DNA of 64,000 nt from Palsa-1392 sp963819975 (GTDB lineage Bacteria; Verrucomicrobiota; Verrucomicrobiia; Chthoniobacterales; UBA10450). A model generated the notes under the pieces. It was not told the DNA's origin. It saw nothing but the letters and a program-made list of their open reading frames with translations, and ran no database searches. Positions 9,025 to 17,366 of this stretch are shown here, piece by piece; the first letter of the stretch is position 1, and every line of letters starts with the position of its first letter. The translations under genes were made by a program, and so were the position numbers. The stretch spans positions 414,265 through 478,264 of the forward strand of contig CAWFYE010000004.1 in assembly GCA_963819975.1 (NCBI GenBank). The letters run 5' to 3'.

Positions 9025-10632
9025 GTGGCATCCAAACTTTTTCAAACTAAAAGCCCCGAGCTATTGATAGGCGAATCGGAGGCGCCCGATCGCAAAATGA
9101 AGCGGTCGCTGACCGCCTTCGATCTCACCTGCCTCGGGATCGGCGCGATCATCGGCGCCGGCATCTTTGCCCTCGCCGGCACCGCCGCGGCGGGCGAGGC
9201 GGCGCGGGTTGGCGATTCAATCGTGAAGACGCCGGTCCTCAATTTCATCATCTCCTGGATCAACCACACCGACCTCGTCTTTGGCCGGCCGGCGGCCGGG
9301 CCGGCGGTGGCGCTTTCCTTCGTGGTGGCGGCGGTTGCGTGCGGATTCGCGGCCCTCTGTTACAGCGAATTGGCTGCGATGATCCCGGTTTCCGGGTCAG
9401 CCTATACCTACTCCTACGCGACGTTAGGCGAGATTATCGCCTGGATCATCGGCTGGGATCTTATCCTGGAATATGCGGTCGGTAACATGGCGGTGGCGGT
9501 CGGATGGTCGGGATATTTCGTCCAGTTATTGGCGAACGTGAACATCAAATTCCCGCTTTGGCTGGTCGCGGACCATACCACCGCCGGCACAATCATCGCA
9601 AAGGGCGGAGCTGCTCTCAGCGCCTATTCTTCCACCACCCTGCCCGTCGTCATGGGACACTCAATCGCCTTCAACCTGCCCGCCTTTCTCATCGTCGCGG
9701 CGGTCACGGTGCTCTTGATCTACGGCATTCGAGAGAGCGCGACGGCAAACACAGTCATCGTGATTATCAAACTCGCGGTCGTGGTTTTCGTGATCGCGTT
9801 TGGATCCTTCATGGTCAATCCGACCAATTGGCATCCTTTCATGCCAAGCGGATTTGGCGGCGTGATGAGCGGGGCGGCGATTGTTTTCTTCGCTTTCATC
9901 GGATTCGACGCGATCTCCACCACGGCCGAGGAAACGAAAAATCCGAAACGCGATTTGCCGATCGGCATGATCGCGAGCCTGATCATCTGCACGATTCTCT
10001 ACGTGCTCATGTCCTTTGTTCTCACCGGCATGAAAAAATATACGACTTACCTCGGCGACTCCGCCGCCGTAGCGACCGCCTTTGCGGCCAAGCCGTGGGC
10101 GCAGGCGCTGATCAGCGCGGGCGCGCTGGCGGGTCTCACCTCGGTCTTGCTCGTCTTCCAACTCGGTCAGCCGCGCATTTTCATGGCGATGGCGCGGGAC
10201 GGTTTGCTTCCGCAATATTTTGCCCGGATCCATCCGCGTTTTCGCACCCCATATATCACCACCATCTGGACCGGCATTTTCGTCGGCGGCGTCGCGATGC
10301 TGACCGATATCGGTTCGCTGGCCGACCTAACGAACATCGGAACGCTCTTCGCCTTCGCACTCGTTTGCTCGGGTGTGATTGTTCTCCGCAAGAAAGATCC
10401 GACCCGACCACGACCCTTCCGCGTCCCCTTCGTTCCCATCTTTCCGCTCCTCGGCGTCTTTTTCTGCGGCGCGCTCATGCTCAGTCTGCCGATCGAGACT
10501 TGGCTCCGCTTCTTCGCCTGGCTGGCGATTGGATTGGCGATTTACTTTTTCTACAGCGTGCGCCACAGCCGGCTGCGGCACGGGATCGACACCGGCGAAA
10601 CCGAAAACGTATTCCCGCCGATCGAGCCCTAA
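9025..10632 (+). CDS. APC-family amino acid permease
   Basis: 535 residues with about 12 membrane helices. It imports amino acids across the inner membrane, most like the cationic amino acid (CAT/YfnA-type) branch of the APC superfamily. The unwound first helix has the GIGAIIGAGIFALAG motif, and a consensus stretch FFAFIGFDAISTTAEETKNP lies near residue 290. I chose GTG 9025 because GGAGA ends about seven bases upstream and the product then begins VASKLFQTKSPELL, the usual start of this family. An ATG at 8974 would add 17 basic residues. It is monocistronic as far as can be seen. Confidence 0.92.
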   Translation: MASKLFQTKSPELLIGESEAPDRKMKRSLTAFDLTCLGIGAIIGAGIFALAGTAAAGEAARVGDSIVKTPVLNFIISWINHTDLVFGRPAAGPAVALSFVVAAVACGFAALCYSELAAMIPVSGSAYTYSYATLGEIIAWIIGWDLILEYAVGNMAVAVGWSGYFVQLLANVNIKFPLWLVADHTTAGTIIAKGGAALSAYSSTTLPVVMGHSIAFNLPAFLIVAAVTVLLIYGIRESATANTVIVIIKLAVVVFVIAFGSFMVNPTNWHPFMPSGFGGVMSGAAIVFFAFIGFDAISTTAEETKNPKRDLPIGMIASLIICTILYVLMSFVLTGMKKYTTYLGDSAAVATAFAAKPWAQALISAGALAGLTSVLLVFQLGQPRIFMAMARDGLLPQYFARIHPRFRTPYITTIWTGIFVGGVAMLTDIGSLADLTNIGTLFAFALVCSGVIVLRKKDPTRPRPFRVPFVPIFPLLGVFFCGALMLSLPIETWLRFFAWLAIGLAIYFFYSVRHSRLRHGIDTGETENVFPPIEP

Positions 10633-10747
10633 AGCGCGTCTCGCGTGCTGTCGCGGGGTTTGAAAGCCCGGCCGTTGCTTCGCATCCGTTACGGCACCGG
10701 GACGGACTTTCTTTTCTCCGGCACGAATCTGGCAATTGCTCCTGAAA

Positions 10748-11110
10748 TCAGGTCGGCGACCTGGCCGATTTCCAGAGTGCCTTGCGCACGAAGAAAATCA
10801 AAACCGTCACTGCGAGCAAGGCCCCGACCCCAATCGCTTCGCGGGCCGTCATTTGTAACAGCAGCCACACCACGACCGCTGAACTGCAAATCGGCACGAT
10901 TGGCCCACCGGGGATGCGGAATTGCTCATCACCGTCCTTGTCCTTCACCATGTATTCGACCTCCACTCCGCGTTTCTCCAAGGCCGCAACCATTTGGTCG
11001 GACTCATCCTTGTACATCTGCCGGATCAGGCGTGCCCTGCGCGATGAAGAGCGGCGTTTTAGCTTTTTTCCGCGCGCATCACCGATGAGAGGGCTTCCAA
11101 CCCGAATCAA
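10748..11110 (-). pseudogene. Chimeric remnant: S9 peptidase tail joined to permease tail
   Basis: The 120-residue frame looks like two unrelated gene ends fused. Residues of about 32-58 (MYKDESDQMVAALEKRGVEV then EYMVKD) match the end of prolyl-oligopeptidase (S9) enzymes, where the substrate-handling helix leads to the catalytic HGF; here the His motif is lost and DGDEQFRIPGG follows. Residues of about 66-115 (GGPIVPICSSAVVVWLLLQM then a second helix) look like the last two helices of an APC permease, the family encoded just upstream on the other strand. No start or full domain is intact. I read it as a decayed deletion junction, though a small membrane protein cannot be excluded. Confidence 0.5.
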
Positions 11111-11231
11111 CCTTAACCGCGGCCTCCGGCGCGGCGGGCGCCGGGGTCGCCTTCGGCGGAGAGGCGGACAATTCAGTCAGGACGAGAATGGAAAGGAAAG
11201 CGACGATCAGGTATCCAAGGATGAATTTCAT
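11079..11231 (-). CDS. Possible 50-residue single-helix exported peptide
   Basis: The ATG at 11231 opens a 50-codon frame starting MKFILGYLIVAFLSILVLTE, a strong signal anchor or signal peptide. It continues with a Pro/Ala-rich tail (SPPKATPAPAAPEAAVKVDSG) typical of envelope-tethered peptides. It overlaps the start of the chimeric remnant by 32 bases in another frame. A weak GTAAAG-type purine stretch precedes the ATG. No family is recognised and nothing beyond composition supports it, so treat it as tentative. Confidence 0.4.
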   Translation of the reverse strand: MKFILGYLIVAFLSILVLTELSASPPKATPAPAAPEAAVKVDSGWKPSHR

Positions 11232-11389
11232 GGCTTTACGAGTGAGATGCGGCACGCGTTGCATTTGGATTCAATAATCATCGGGGTCGGACGCGAAAGG
11301 TGTCTACTCCGCTGCTCGAGACGGCTGGCGCGCGCTCTTCCTTTCTATTCCGGGTCGAGGATATAGGGTTGGCGGGCGTGACCGAAACG

Positions 11390-12118
11390 ATGCGAACTTT
11401 CGACCTGCTCGGCACGCCGCTCCTCGCCACGACCTACGAAGGGCTGATCGCGCATACCCACGCGCTGGCCCGGCGGGACGGCCCGCATGCAATTGATTTC
11501 ACGAATACTCACATCGTCACGCTTCGGCGCCAGAATTCGCATTTCCGCGAAATCACGAGCCGGTTCGATCATTTTGTCCCTGACGGGATGCCCCTCATCT
11601 GGTGCCTGAATGCTCGCGGCGCCGGCCTGCGCGACCGAGTCTACGGGCCGACCTTCATGCGACGCGCGCTCGAGGCGAGTCCCGGTCCCTGGACGCATTA
11701 CTTGTTAGGCGGCTCAACCGAATGCCTCGCGGCCCTGCGGCGCAGATTCGGCGACGTCCAAATCGTCGGGGCGCGACACGGTTATTTTTCGCCTGACGAC
11801 GAGGAGGAAATTCTGACCGAGATCGACCGCCTCGCGCCCGACTTCATCTGGATCGGGCTTGGGACCCCGAAACAGCAGGATTGGATTCACCGCCACAAAA
11901 CCGCGATCAAGCGCGGCGTCATCTTCGCGGTCGGCTTCGCCTTCGACGTCAACGCCGGGCTCAAGCCGGACGCTCCGACCTGGATGCAGCGCCTCGGTTT
12001 GACCTGGCTCTTCCGGGTCGCTTCCGAGCCGAGGCGGTTGCTCACCCGCTATCTGCGCTACAATAGTCTCTTCGTTTACTACCTCCTGAAAGATGGACTC
12101 TTTGCGCGACGTTCTTAG
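11390..12118 (+). CDS. WecG/TagA/CpsF family glycosyltransferase
   Basis: 242 residues from ATG 11390. Members (GT26) transfer N-acetylmannosamine-type sugars to undecaprenyl-linked intermediates at the inner membrane during surface polysaccharide synthesis. Family marks are TTYEGLIAHTHALA, a NTHIVTLRRQN helix, the VPDGMPLIWCLN motif, a GGSTECLAALRRRF nucleotide-binding turn, PDFIWIGLGTPKQQDWI, and the C-terminal SEPRRLLTRYLRYN. Upstream in-frame GTG codons at 11300 and 11378 are alternatives; similarity only begins at MRTFDLLGTP. The stop lies inside the next gene (26-base overlap), implying coupled translation with the GH113-like protein. Confidence 0.88.
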   Translation: MRTFDLLGTPLLATTYEGLIAHTHALARRDGPHAIDFTNTHIVTLRRQNSHFREITSRFDHFVPDGMPLIWCLNARGAGLRDRVYGPTFMRRALEASPGPWTHYLLGGSTECLAALRRRFGDVQIVGARHGYFSPDDEEEILTEIDRLAPDFIWIGLGTPKQQDWIHRHKTAIKRGVIFAVGFAFDVNAGLKPDAPTWMQRLGLTWLFRVASEPRRLLTRYLRYNSLFVYYLLKDGLFARRS

Positions 12119-13133
12119 CTGCGGTTTGATGCTCGGCCTTCTTCTCGGTGGCGCGTCCAGCGCCAGCGCCGACGAAGGGGCTCGGCCGATCAAGGGAATG
12201 ACCATTTCCTGCCAGACTTCCGGCTGGGAATGGGCCACCCCGGAGATGGCGAAAACGCTCGACGAACTGAAGTCGTTAGGCGTGAACAGCATCGCGATTC
12301 ATCCCTATGCCCAGATTCAAAACGACGGGCACGTCCGTTTCCGCACCGACGATAATTTCCGGCACGTCTCCGTCCCGCTCGATTGGGCGCGCGAACGCGG
12401 CCTCTCAGTCATGCTCATTCCGCACATCGCCTATTGGGGAACGAAATTTCTCTGGCGCGGCGAGATCAATTTCGAGACGAAGGAGGAATGGGATCGTTTC
12501 TTCGGAGATTACCAGACCTGGATCGTGCAGATGGCGAAAATCGCGGAGGCGCACGGAGCGGGGATTTTTTGCATCGGGCTCGAATTCACCTACGCGCAAA
12601 AGTTTGACGCCCGCTGGCGCCAGATCATCGCAGCGGTGCGCCAGGTCTATCACGGCAAGCTGACCTACGGCGGCAACTGGGACAGCTTCCAAGAGGTGCC
12701 TTTCTGGGACGCACTCGATTACATCGGGGCGCTCGCCTACTTTCCCCTAACGAAAACCAACAACCCGAGCGAAGCGGAGATCGCCGCCGCCTGGAAGAAG
12801 AAATGCGCCGAGCTGATCGCCTACTCCAAGGCGCATGGCGACAAGAAATTCCTCTTCGTCGAGATCGGCTACAATGTTAGCGCACGCGCTGCGGCTGAGC
12901 CCTGGGCCTTCAAAATGGGCGGCGACCACGCAGACGAAATCCAGCAGCGCTGCATCGACGTAGCGCTCGATTTGCCGGAGCGTTGCCCGGCGCTCGCTGG
13001 AATGTACTGGTGGAAGTGGTTCCCGGAGTTGCCGAGCCGGGAGGAGGAAAATTACCGCCTGCAGACGCCCGCGATCAAGGCACTGATCGCGAAGCACTGG
13101 AAAGCAACGGCGCCAGCAGCCGGGACAAAATAG
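12093..13133 (+). CDS. Secreted GH113-like glycoside hydrolase
   Basis: 346 residues with signal peptide ending GGASSASA near residue 26. The body is a TIM-barrel-type protein like family GH113 (beta-mannanases and relatives), starting GMTISCQTSGWEWATPEM and SLGVNSIAIHPYAQI. The likely acid/base is Glu in IFCIGLEFTYA, and FLFVEIGYNVS gives the likely nucleophile Glu on a later strand. It should act outside the cytoplasm on a beta-linked glycan. Its start lies within the glycosyltransferase gene, so synthesis and trimming of the same polysaccharide is a fair inference. One exact 9-mer copy (12273) and one near copy (12746) are inside. Confidence 0.82.
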   Translation: MDSLRDVLSCGLMLGLLLGGASSASADEGARPIKGMTISCQTSGWEWATPEMAKTLDELKSLGVNSIAIHPYAQIQNDGHVRFRTDDNFRHVSVPLDWARERGLSVMLIPHIAYWGTKFLWRGEINFETKEEWDRFFGDYQTWIVQMAKIAEAHGAGIFCIGLEFTYAQKFDARWRQIIAAVRQVYHGKLTYGGNWDSFQEVPFWDALDYIGALAYFPLTKTNNPSEAEIAAAWKKKCAELIAYSKAHGDKKFLFVEIGYNVSARAAAEPWAFKMGGDHADEIQQRCIDVALDLPERCPALAGMYWWKWFPELPSREEENYRLQTPAIKALIAKHWKATAPAAGTK

Positions 13134-13168
13134 ACCGCCCCAGCTGCCTGCGGCTCGCGCGGCCTCCG

Positions 13169-14917
13169 CTACACTTTGCGGCCGAATTTTTTCTCCAGTT
13201 CGCCTAGCGAAATTTGGATCATGGTGGGCCGGCCGTGCGGGCAGCAGTAAGGCAGCTCGCAGTCGAGAAGATCGCGGATCAACTTCTCCACCTCCGGCTG
13301 GCGGAGGTTGTCGTTCGCTTTCACCGCGTGACGACAGACCGTTTTCGCGATCATGTCTTCACCGAGCCGCAATGGCGAGCTGCTGTTGCTGGCTGATTTC
13401 AGGCTGTCGATCACATCCTGCAGGAGCCGACCTGGCTCCGCGCCGCTCAGGAAAGGTGGCAGGCTTTCCAGTTTGAAGGTGTGCCGGCCAAACTCCTCCA
13501 CTCCCAAGCCCATCTTTTGCAGGGTCGCGAGATTGCGCTCGATCCATTCCGCGTCGCGCGGCGCGAGTTCGATCACCTGCGGGAGGAGCAGGCGCTGCGA
13601 AGGAACGCCCTGTTCTTCCATCCGGCGGCGCAGTTCCTCGAACAGGATCCGCTCATGCGCGGCATGCTGATCGACCAGGACCAGGCCCTCTGCGTTTTCC
13701 ATCAGGACATAGAGCTTGTTCAGGATGCCGAGGATGCGGAACTCATGTTCCGGCAAGGGCCGGCGCTCCTCGTTAGGCGAAAAACGGACGTCGGTCACCG
13801 CCGGTTGGCTCGCGGCCACCGGGAAAGTCGGCTGAGAATCCCCCGCTGGCGGGACGATCGGCACTGCCGACCTAACGAATGCACCATCAGGCGCGGTCGG
13901 TGCCCGAAACTGCTCCTGCCAACTGCTCCGATCGCTCTCCAGAGTGCGCCGGATCGCGACTACGACCGCTTCGCGCACTCCCGCCGGATCGCGAAAACGC
14001 ACTTCGCGTTTTGCCGGGTGCACGTTCACATCCACCTCCGCCGGGTCGAGCTCGACGAAGAGAAAGGTGACCGGGAACTGTCCTTTCATGAGCGCGGTGT
14101 GATAGCCCTCCTTCAAAGCCGCGCCGATGACAGGACTCTCGATCGCCCGGTCGTTTACGAAGACAAACTGCTGCGCCCGGCTCGCCCGACTCACGCCGGC
14201 CTGGCCAATGAATCCGCTCACCCGCAGTTTCCCTTTTCCAGGTTCCACCTCGAGCAGGCGCGCCACCAGTTCGCTCCCCATCAAGTCGCGGATTCGATCG
14301 CGCAATGTCCTGGTCGCGGGCAGTTGAAAGACGACCCGCTCATCGCGCACGAGCGTGAAGGCAATATCCGGATGACCGATCGCCTGCAGGTTGAGCTGGT
14401 GTTCAATGTTGCGAGTCTCGGTGTTTTCGGAGCGCAGAAATTTCCGCCGGGCCGGCAGATTAAAGAAAAGCGAGCGCACCTCGACCTGGGTGCCGGGCGC
14501 CTCGCCTCCGTCGCGCACTGTTTCGATTTTCCCTCCCGAAACAAGCACCTCGGTGCCGACGACCGCCTCCTTCTCCCGCGTGGTGAGGCGAAAACGCGCG
14601 ACGCTCGCGATACTCGGGAGTGCCTCGCCGCGAAACCCGAGCGTCGCCACCGTCGCGAGATCGGCCGCCGTCCGGATTTTGCTCGTAGCGTGCCGTTCCA
14701 GGCAAAGGAGAGCGTCGTCCCGGTCCATCCCGATGCCGTCATCGGTCACGCGAATGAGCGAGATGCCGCCCCGCCGGATCATGACCTCGATCGAGCGTGC
14801 CTCGGCGTCGATGCTGTTCTCGACCAGCTCCTTTACGACCGAAGCGGGCCGTTCAATCACCTCTCCCGCCGCCACCTGGCTGGCGAGCGTGTCGGAAAGA
14901 AGGCGGACCCGGCTCAT
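13169..14917 (-). CDS. mutL: DNA mismatch repair protein MutL (endonuclease type)
   Basis: 582 residues. The N-terminal GHKL ATPase has VKELVENSIDA, VTDDGIGM and TLGFRGEALPSI. The C-terminal domain carries DQHAAHERILFE near residue 416, matching the DQHA(X)2E(X)4E metal-binding endonuclease motif, plus CPHGRPT near the end. It is therefore the nicking kind of MutL used where strand discrimination does not rely on Dam methylation; no mutH or dam is seen here. It acts with MutS after mismatch recognition. The gene is convergent with the GH113-like gene, 35 bases apart. Length and start MSRVRLLSDTLASQVAAGEV are normal. Confidence 0.97.
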   Translation of the reverse strand: MSRVRLLSDTLASQVAAGEVIERPASVVKELVENSIDAEARSIEVMIRRGGISLIRVTDDGIGMDRDDALLCLERHATSKIRTAADLATVATLGFRGEALPSIASVARFRLTTREKEAVVGTEVLVSGGKIETVRDGGEAPGTQVEVRSLFFNLPARRKFLRSENTETRNIEHQLNLQAIGHPDIAFTLVRDERVVFQLPATRTLRDRIRDLMGSELVARLLEVEPGKGKLRVSGFIGQAGVSRASRAQQFVFVNDRAIESPVIGAALKEGYHTALMKGQFPVTFLFVELDPAEVDVNVHPAKREVRFRDPAGVREAVVVAIRRTLESDRSSWQEQFRAPTAPDGAFVRSAVPIVPPAGDSQPTFPVAASQPAVTDVRFSPNEERRPLPEHEFRILGILNKLYVLMENAEGLVLVDQHAAHERILFEELRRRMEEQGVPSQRLLLPQVIELAPRDAEWIERNLATLQKMGLGVEEFGRHTFKLESLPPFLSGAEPGRLLQDVIDSLKSASNSSSPLRLGEDMIAKTVCRHAVKANDNLRQPEVEKLIRDLLDCELPYCCPHGRPTMIQISLGELEKKFGRKV

Positions 14918-15022
14918 GCGAGCCTGATTTTAGAATCGCGAAGTGCGATTGCGAACGAAAAGCGATCGAAGCTGCCCGCAACCGCTCTTCGGATCTCACG
15001 GACCTCCCGCCGATCGATTCGG

Positions 15023-15532
15023 TTACTTGGTCCGGAGCGCCTCCTGCACTGCAGCGGGCAACTTATCCGCTTGCTGCAGAAGCTGACTGACCTGCCAAAG
15101 CTCGTTGTCGTTCAGTTTGCCGCCAAACGAAGGCATCGCGCTGAAGCGTATTCCATTTTTCACAACCCAATGGGTTTCGCCAACCGGATCATCGGTCACG
15201 CCTTTTGCCGGCGGAAGCAGCGCCGGAATGTGTGGGTAGACTCTTTTCGATAAGCCGGAAACGCCCTGACCAAGCTGTCCATGGCACCCGGCGCAGGTTT
15301 GCTCATAAATCTTGGCGCCCGCGAGGAGATTGGCGTCATCCGCCGGGAGAGGCGATTTCTCCTCCGCACTCTTGCCGATCGATGCCGCGAGCGCCTTGCG
15401 CGCGAGGGACCGTTCAAGCGGCAATGGCTTGGCGTCGGTCGACATCACCAGTCCGCCCTGCGCAAGGAAGAGGTAACCTGCGAGCAAGAGCAGGCAGATT
15501 CCAACGATTACACCACCCAGAAATTTGATCAT
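15023..15532 (-). CDS. Membrane-anchored c-type cytochrome
   Basis: 169 residues from ATG 15532. An N-terminal membrane anchor (MIKFLGGVIVGICLLLLAGY) is followed by a linker and one cytochrome c domain: CAGCHG binds heme c covalently, and the distal Met is likely in IRFSAMPSF. The ending NDNELWQVSQLLQQADKLP is the usual last helix. It should pass electrons on the periplasmic side, but no oxidase or other redox partner is adjacent. It lies 77 bases downstream of the aldolase gene on the same strand. An upstream in-frame start at 15595 adds 21 residues that disturb the anchor, so it was not used. Confidence 0.88.
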   Translation of the reverse strand: MIKFLGGVIVGICLLLLAGYLFLAQGGLVMSTDAKPLPLERSLARKALAASIGKSAEEKSPLPADDANLLAGAKIYEQTCAGCHGQLGQGVSGLSKRVYPHIPALLPPAKGVTDDPVGETHWVVKNGIRFSAMPSFGGKLNDNELWQVSQLLQQADKLPAAVQEALRTK

Positions 15533-15609
15533 AGACAACCTCGCAAGCGGCGAAGCTAAAGCCGTTTTGGTTTGGGCGCCAACAACAAGCAGCAAGGGTG
15601 GGAGGCGCT

Positions 15610-16212
15610 CTACGTTGAAGCCCTGGCCGCCGCGAGGACAGCCAATGCCTGACTGAAATCGCGACCGAACACAACGATGCCACCGACGTGACCGGACATC
15701 GCGAAAATTTTCTTCACCCGCACATCAGTCTCGCGAAATAACCACTGAACTTCCCGAGCCATTTCGGGCGTGCCGTATGGCACACCGGGACGAGTAGCAA
15801 CGTCGCGCTCGCACAGACTTCGCCACAGCTTTCGGTCGTGCCCATGCAGTACGGCGCAAACTTCGGAACCGATCGAATAAACCGCCGCATGGGTGAGAGA
15901 TTCCGCGGAAGCAATCACCCGGCCCTCAGAACGCAGCCAATTGCGATCGAAATCCCACGCGATCACCTTCGCGTAATCCTGCAATCTCAACTCGGAGCGC
16001 ATCCCGGTGCCGGAACCTGTGATGTAAAAAGCATCGCTCGTCCCGTCGCGCAGGCTGACGTTGCCAAAACCAATCCCGGTTTCATCCACTCCGAGCAGGC
16101 CGATCTCTCGCATCTTCTGCCGGGCAGCATTCAAGTCCTCGAAGCCGGGAAACGGCGCGAGCTCGCGGTCGTCAGACTCGTAGTGAAATTTTACAACGCC
16201 CGTCTCCGTCAT
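15610..16212 (-). CDS. Class II aldolase/adducin family protein, mtnA partner
   Basis: 200 residues. Family features are the phosphate-binding GFGNVSLRDG, FYITGSGTG, the catalytic Glu region ASAESLTHAAVY, the metal-binding LHGHD, and a late His in MSGHVGG. Its ATG overlaps the mtnA stop (ATGA), so it is translated coupled to methylthioribose-1-phosphate isomerase. That makes methylthioribulose-1-phosphate the likely substrate. It may be a dehydratase (MtnB-type) of the methionine salvage route, or an aldolase giving dihydroxyacetone phosphate and a thio-aldehyde as in the DHAP shunt. The residues I can see do not decide between them. Confidence 0.8.
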   Translation of the reverse strand: MTETGVVKFHYESDDRELAPFPGFEDLNAARQKMREIGLLGVDETGIGFGNVSLRDGTSDAFYITGSGTGMRSELRLQDYAKVIAWDFDRNWLRSEGRVIASAESLTHAAVYSIGSEVCAVLHGHDRKLWRSLCERDVATRPGVPYGTPEMAREVQWLFRETDVRVKKIFAMSGHVGGIVVFGRDFSQALAVLAAARAST

Positions 16213-17297
16213 TTCGCGTGTTCAGGAAAAAGCGACAGAATGCTTCGCTCGTTAGGCTGGCAGATCCCCCGCTCGGTGATGAGTCCGCTGATCAACCGCC
16301 GCGGCGTGACATCGAACGCGTAATTGGCCGCCGGGCTGCCTGCGGGAGTGACAAGGACCTCCAGTAGCCGGTCGTCCACCCAACCGTCGGCGTGTTTTAC
16401 CTCCTCCGCACCGCGCTCCTCGATCGGGATCTCGGCCAGACCGTCGCGTATCTTCCAATCGAACGAAGAGGAAGGCAGAGCGACATAGAACGGGACGCCG
16501 TTATCCTTCGCGGCGAGCGCCTTCAGATAGGTTCCGATCTTGTTCGCGACGTCGCCGGTGTAGGTAGTCCGATCGGTTCCCACAAGGACGAGATCCACGT
16601 CGCCGCGCTGCATCAGGTGTCCACCGGTGTTGTCGGCGATGACGGTATGCGGCACGCCGTGCTCGCCTAATTCCCACGCGGTCAGTTTTGCGCCCTGACT
16701 GCGGGGGCGCGTCTCGTCGACCCAGACATGCACCGGGATCCCGCAATCGTAGGCGGCATAGATCGGAGAAGTAGCCGAACCGTAGTCGACAAACGCGAGC
16801 CAACCCGCGTTGCAATGGGTGAGCACGTTGACCGGTTGGCCGTTTTTGCGACGCGCGATTTGCTCGATCAATTCCAGCCCATGCAGGCCGATCTGCCGAC
16901 AGTATTCGGCATCCTCGTTTGCGATCGCTTCCGCGGTTTGACGGGCGAGTTGAATTTTCTCCGTCGCGCTCGTGCCGGTGCCGATAGACGTCAATTGGCG
17001 TTCGAGCGCCCAACCGAGATTAACCGCGGTGGGCCGGGTCGCAAGCAAGAGCTCGGCCGCGGCCTCTGGTTCCATTTCAGCCAGCATCGCAAGGTACATC
17101 CCGTAACCGGCCGCGGCCCCGATCAGGCCCGCTCCGCGCACGTGCATGTCGCGAATCGCCGTCGCCATGTGCTCGACGGTCACGACCTCCTCGACCACGA
17201 AGCGATGCGGCAAGGCTCGCTGATCGATCAACTGCACGATCCGATCATCGGCAGGCTTAAGCCAGATGGTGCGATAAGGGCGGCCCGCGACATTCAT
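16209..17297 (-). CDS. mtnA: S-methyl-5-thioribose-1-phosphate isomerase
   Basis: 362 residues. It isomerises methylthioribose-1-phosphate to methylthioribulose-1-phosphate in salvage of the methylthioadenosine left from S-adenosylmethionine use. Landmarks are VRGAGLIGAAAGYGM, the active-site Cys in LTHCNAGWLA, ETRPRSQGAKLTAWEL, the catalytic Asp in LVLVGTDRTTYTGDVANKIG, and PSSSFDWKI. The ATG at 17297 fits the family N-terminus (YRTIWL follows); ATG 17293 is out of frame and GTG 17339 is upstream. No salvage kinase (mtnK) or phosphorylase (mtnP) is nearby. It is divergent from deaD. Confidence 0.94.
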   Translation of the reverse strand: MNVAGRPYRTIWLKPADDRIVQLIDQRALPHRFVVEEVVTVEHMATAIRDMHVRGAGLIGAAAGYGMYLAMLAEMEPEAAAELLLATRPTAVNLGWALERQLTSIGTGTSATEKIQLARQTAEAIANEDAEYCRQIGLHGLELIEQIARRKNGQPVNVLTHCNAGWLAFVDYGSATSPIYAAYDCGIPVHVWVDETRPRSQGAKLTAWELGEHGVPHTVIADNTGGHLMQRGDVDLVLVGTDRTTYTGDVANKIGTYLKALAAKDNGVPFYVALPSSSFDWKIRDGLAEIPIEERGAEEVKHADGWVDDRLLEVLVTPAGSPAANYAFDVTPRRLISGLITERGICQPNERSILSLFPEHAK

Positions 17298-17366
17298 TAA
17301 CTCTGAAAGATACTCAACCGCGTAAAATCTGGTGACCAAAAAATCTGGGACGTGGTCTAGTGCCAG

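Noticed and set aside
13481..15253. 590-codon plus-strand frame opposite mutL
   Set aside because: It is antisense to mutL and the cytochrome c gene; His/Arg-rich content without motifs shows it is a shadow frame.
16209..17366. SAM riboswitch upstream of mtnA
   Set aside because: The 69-base gap to deaD is too short and lacks any conserved riboswitch core.
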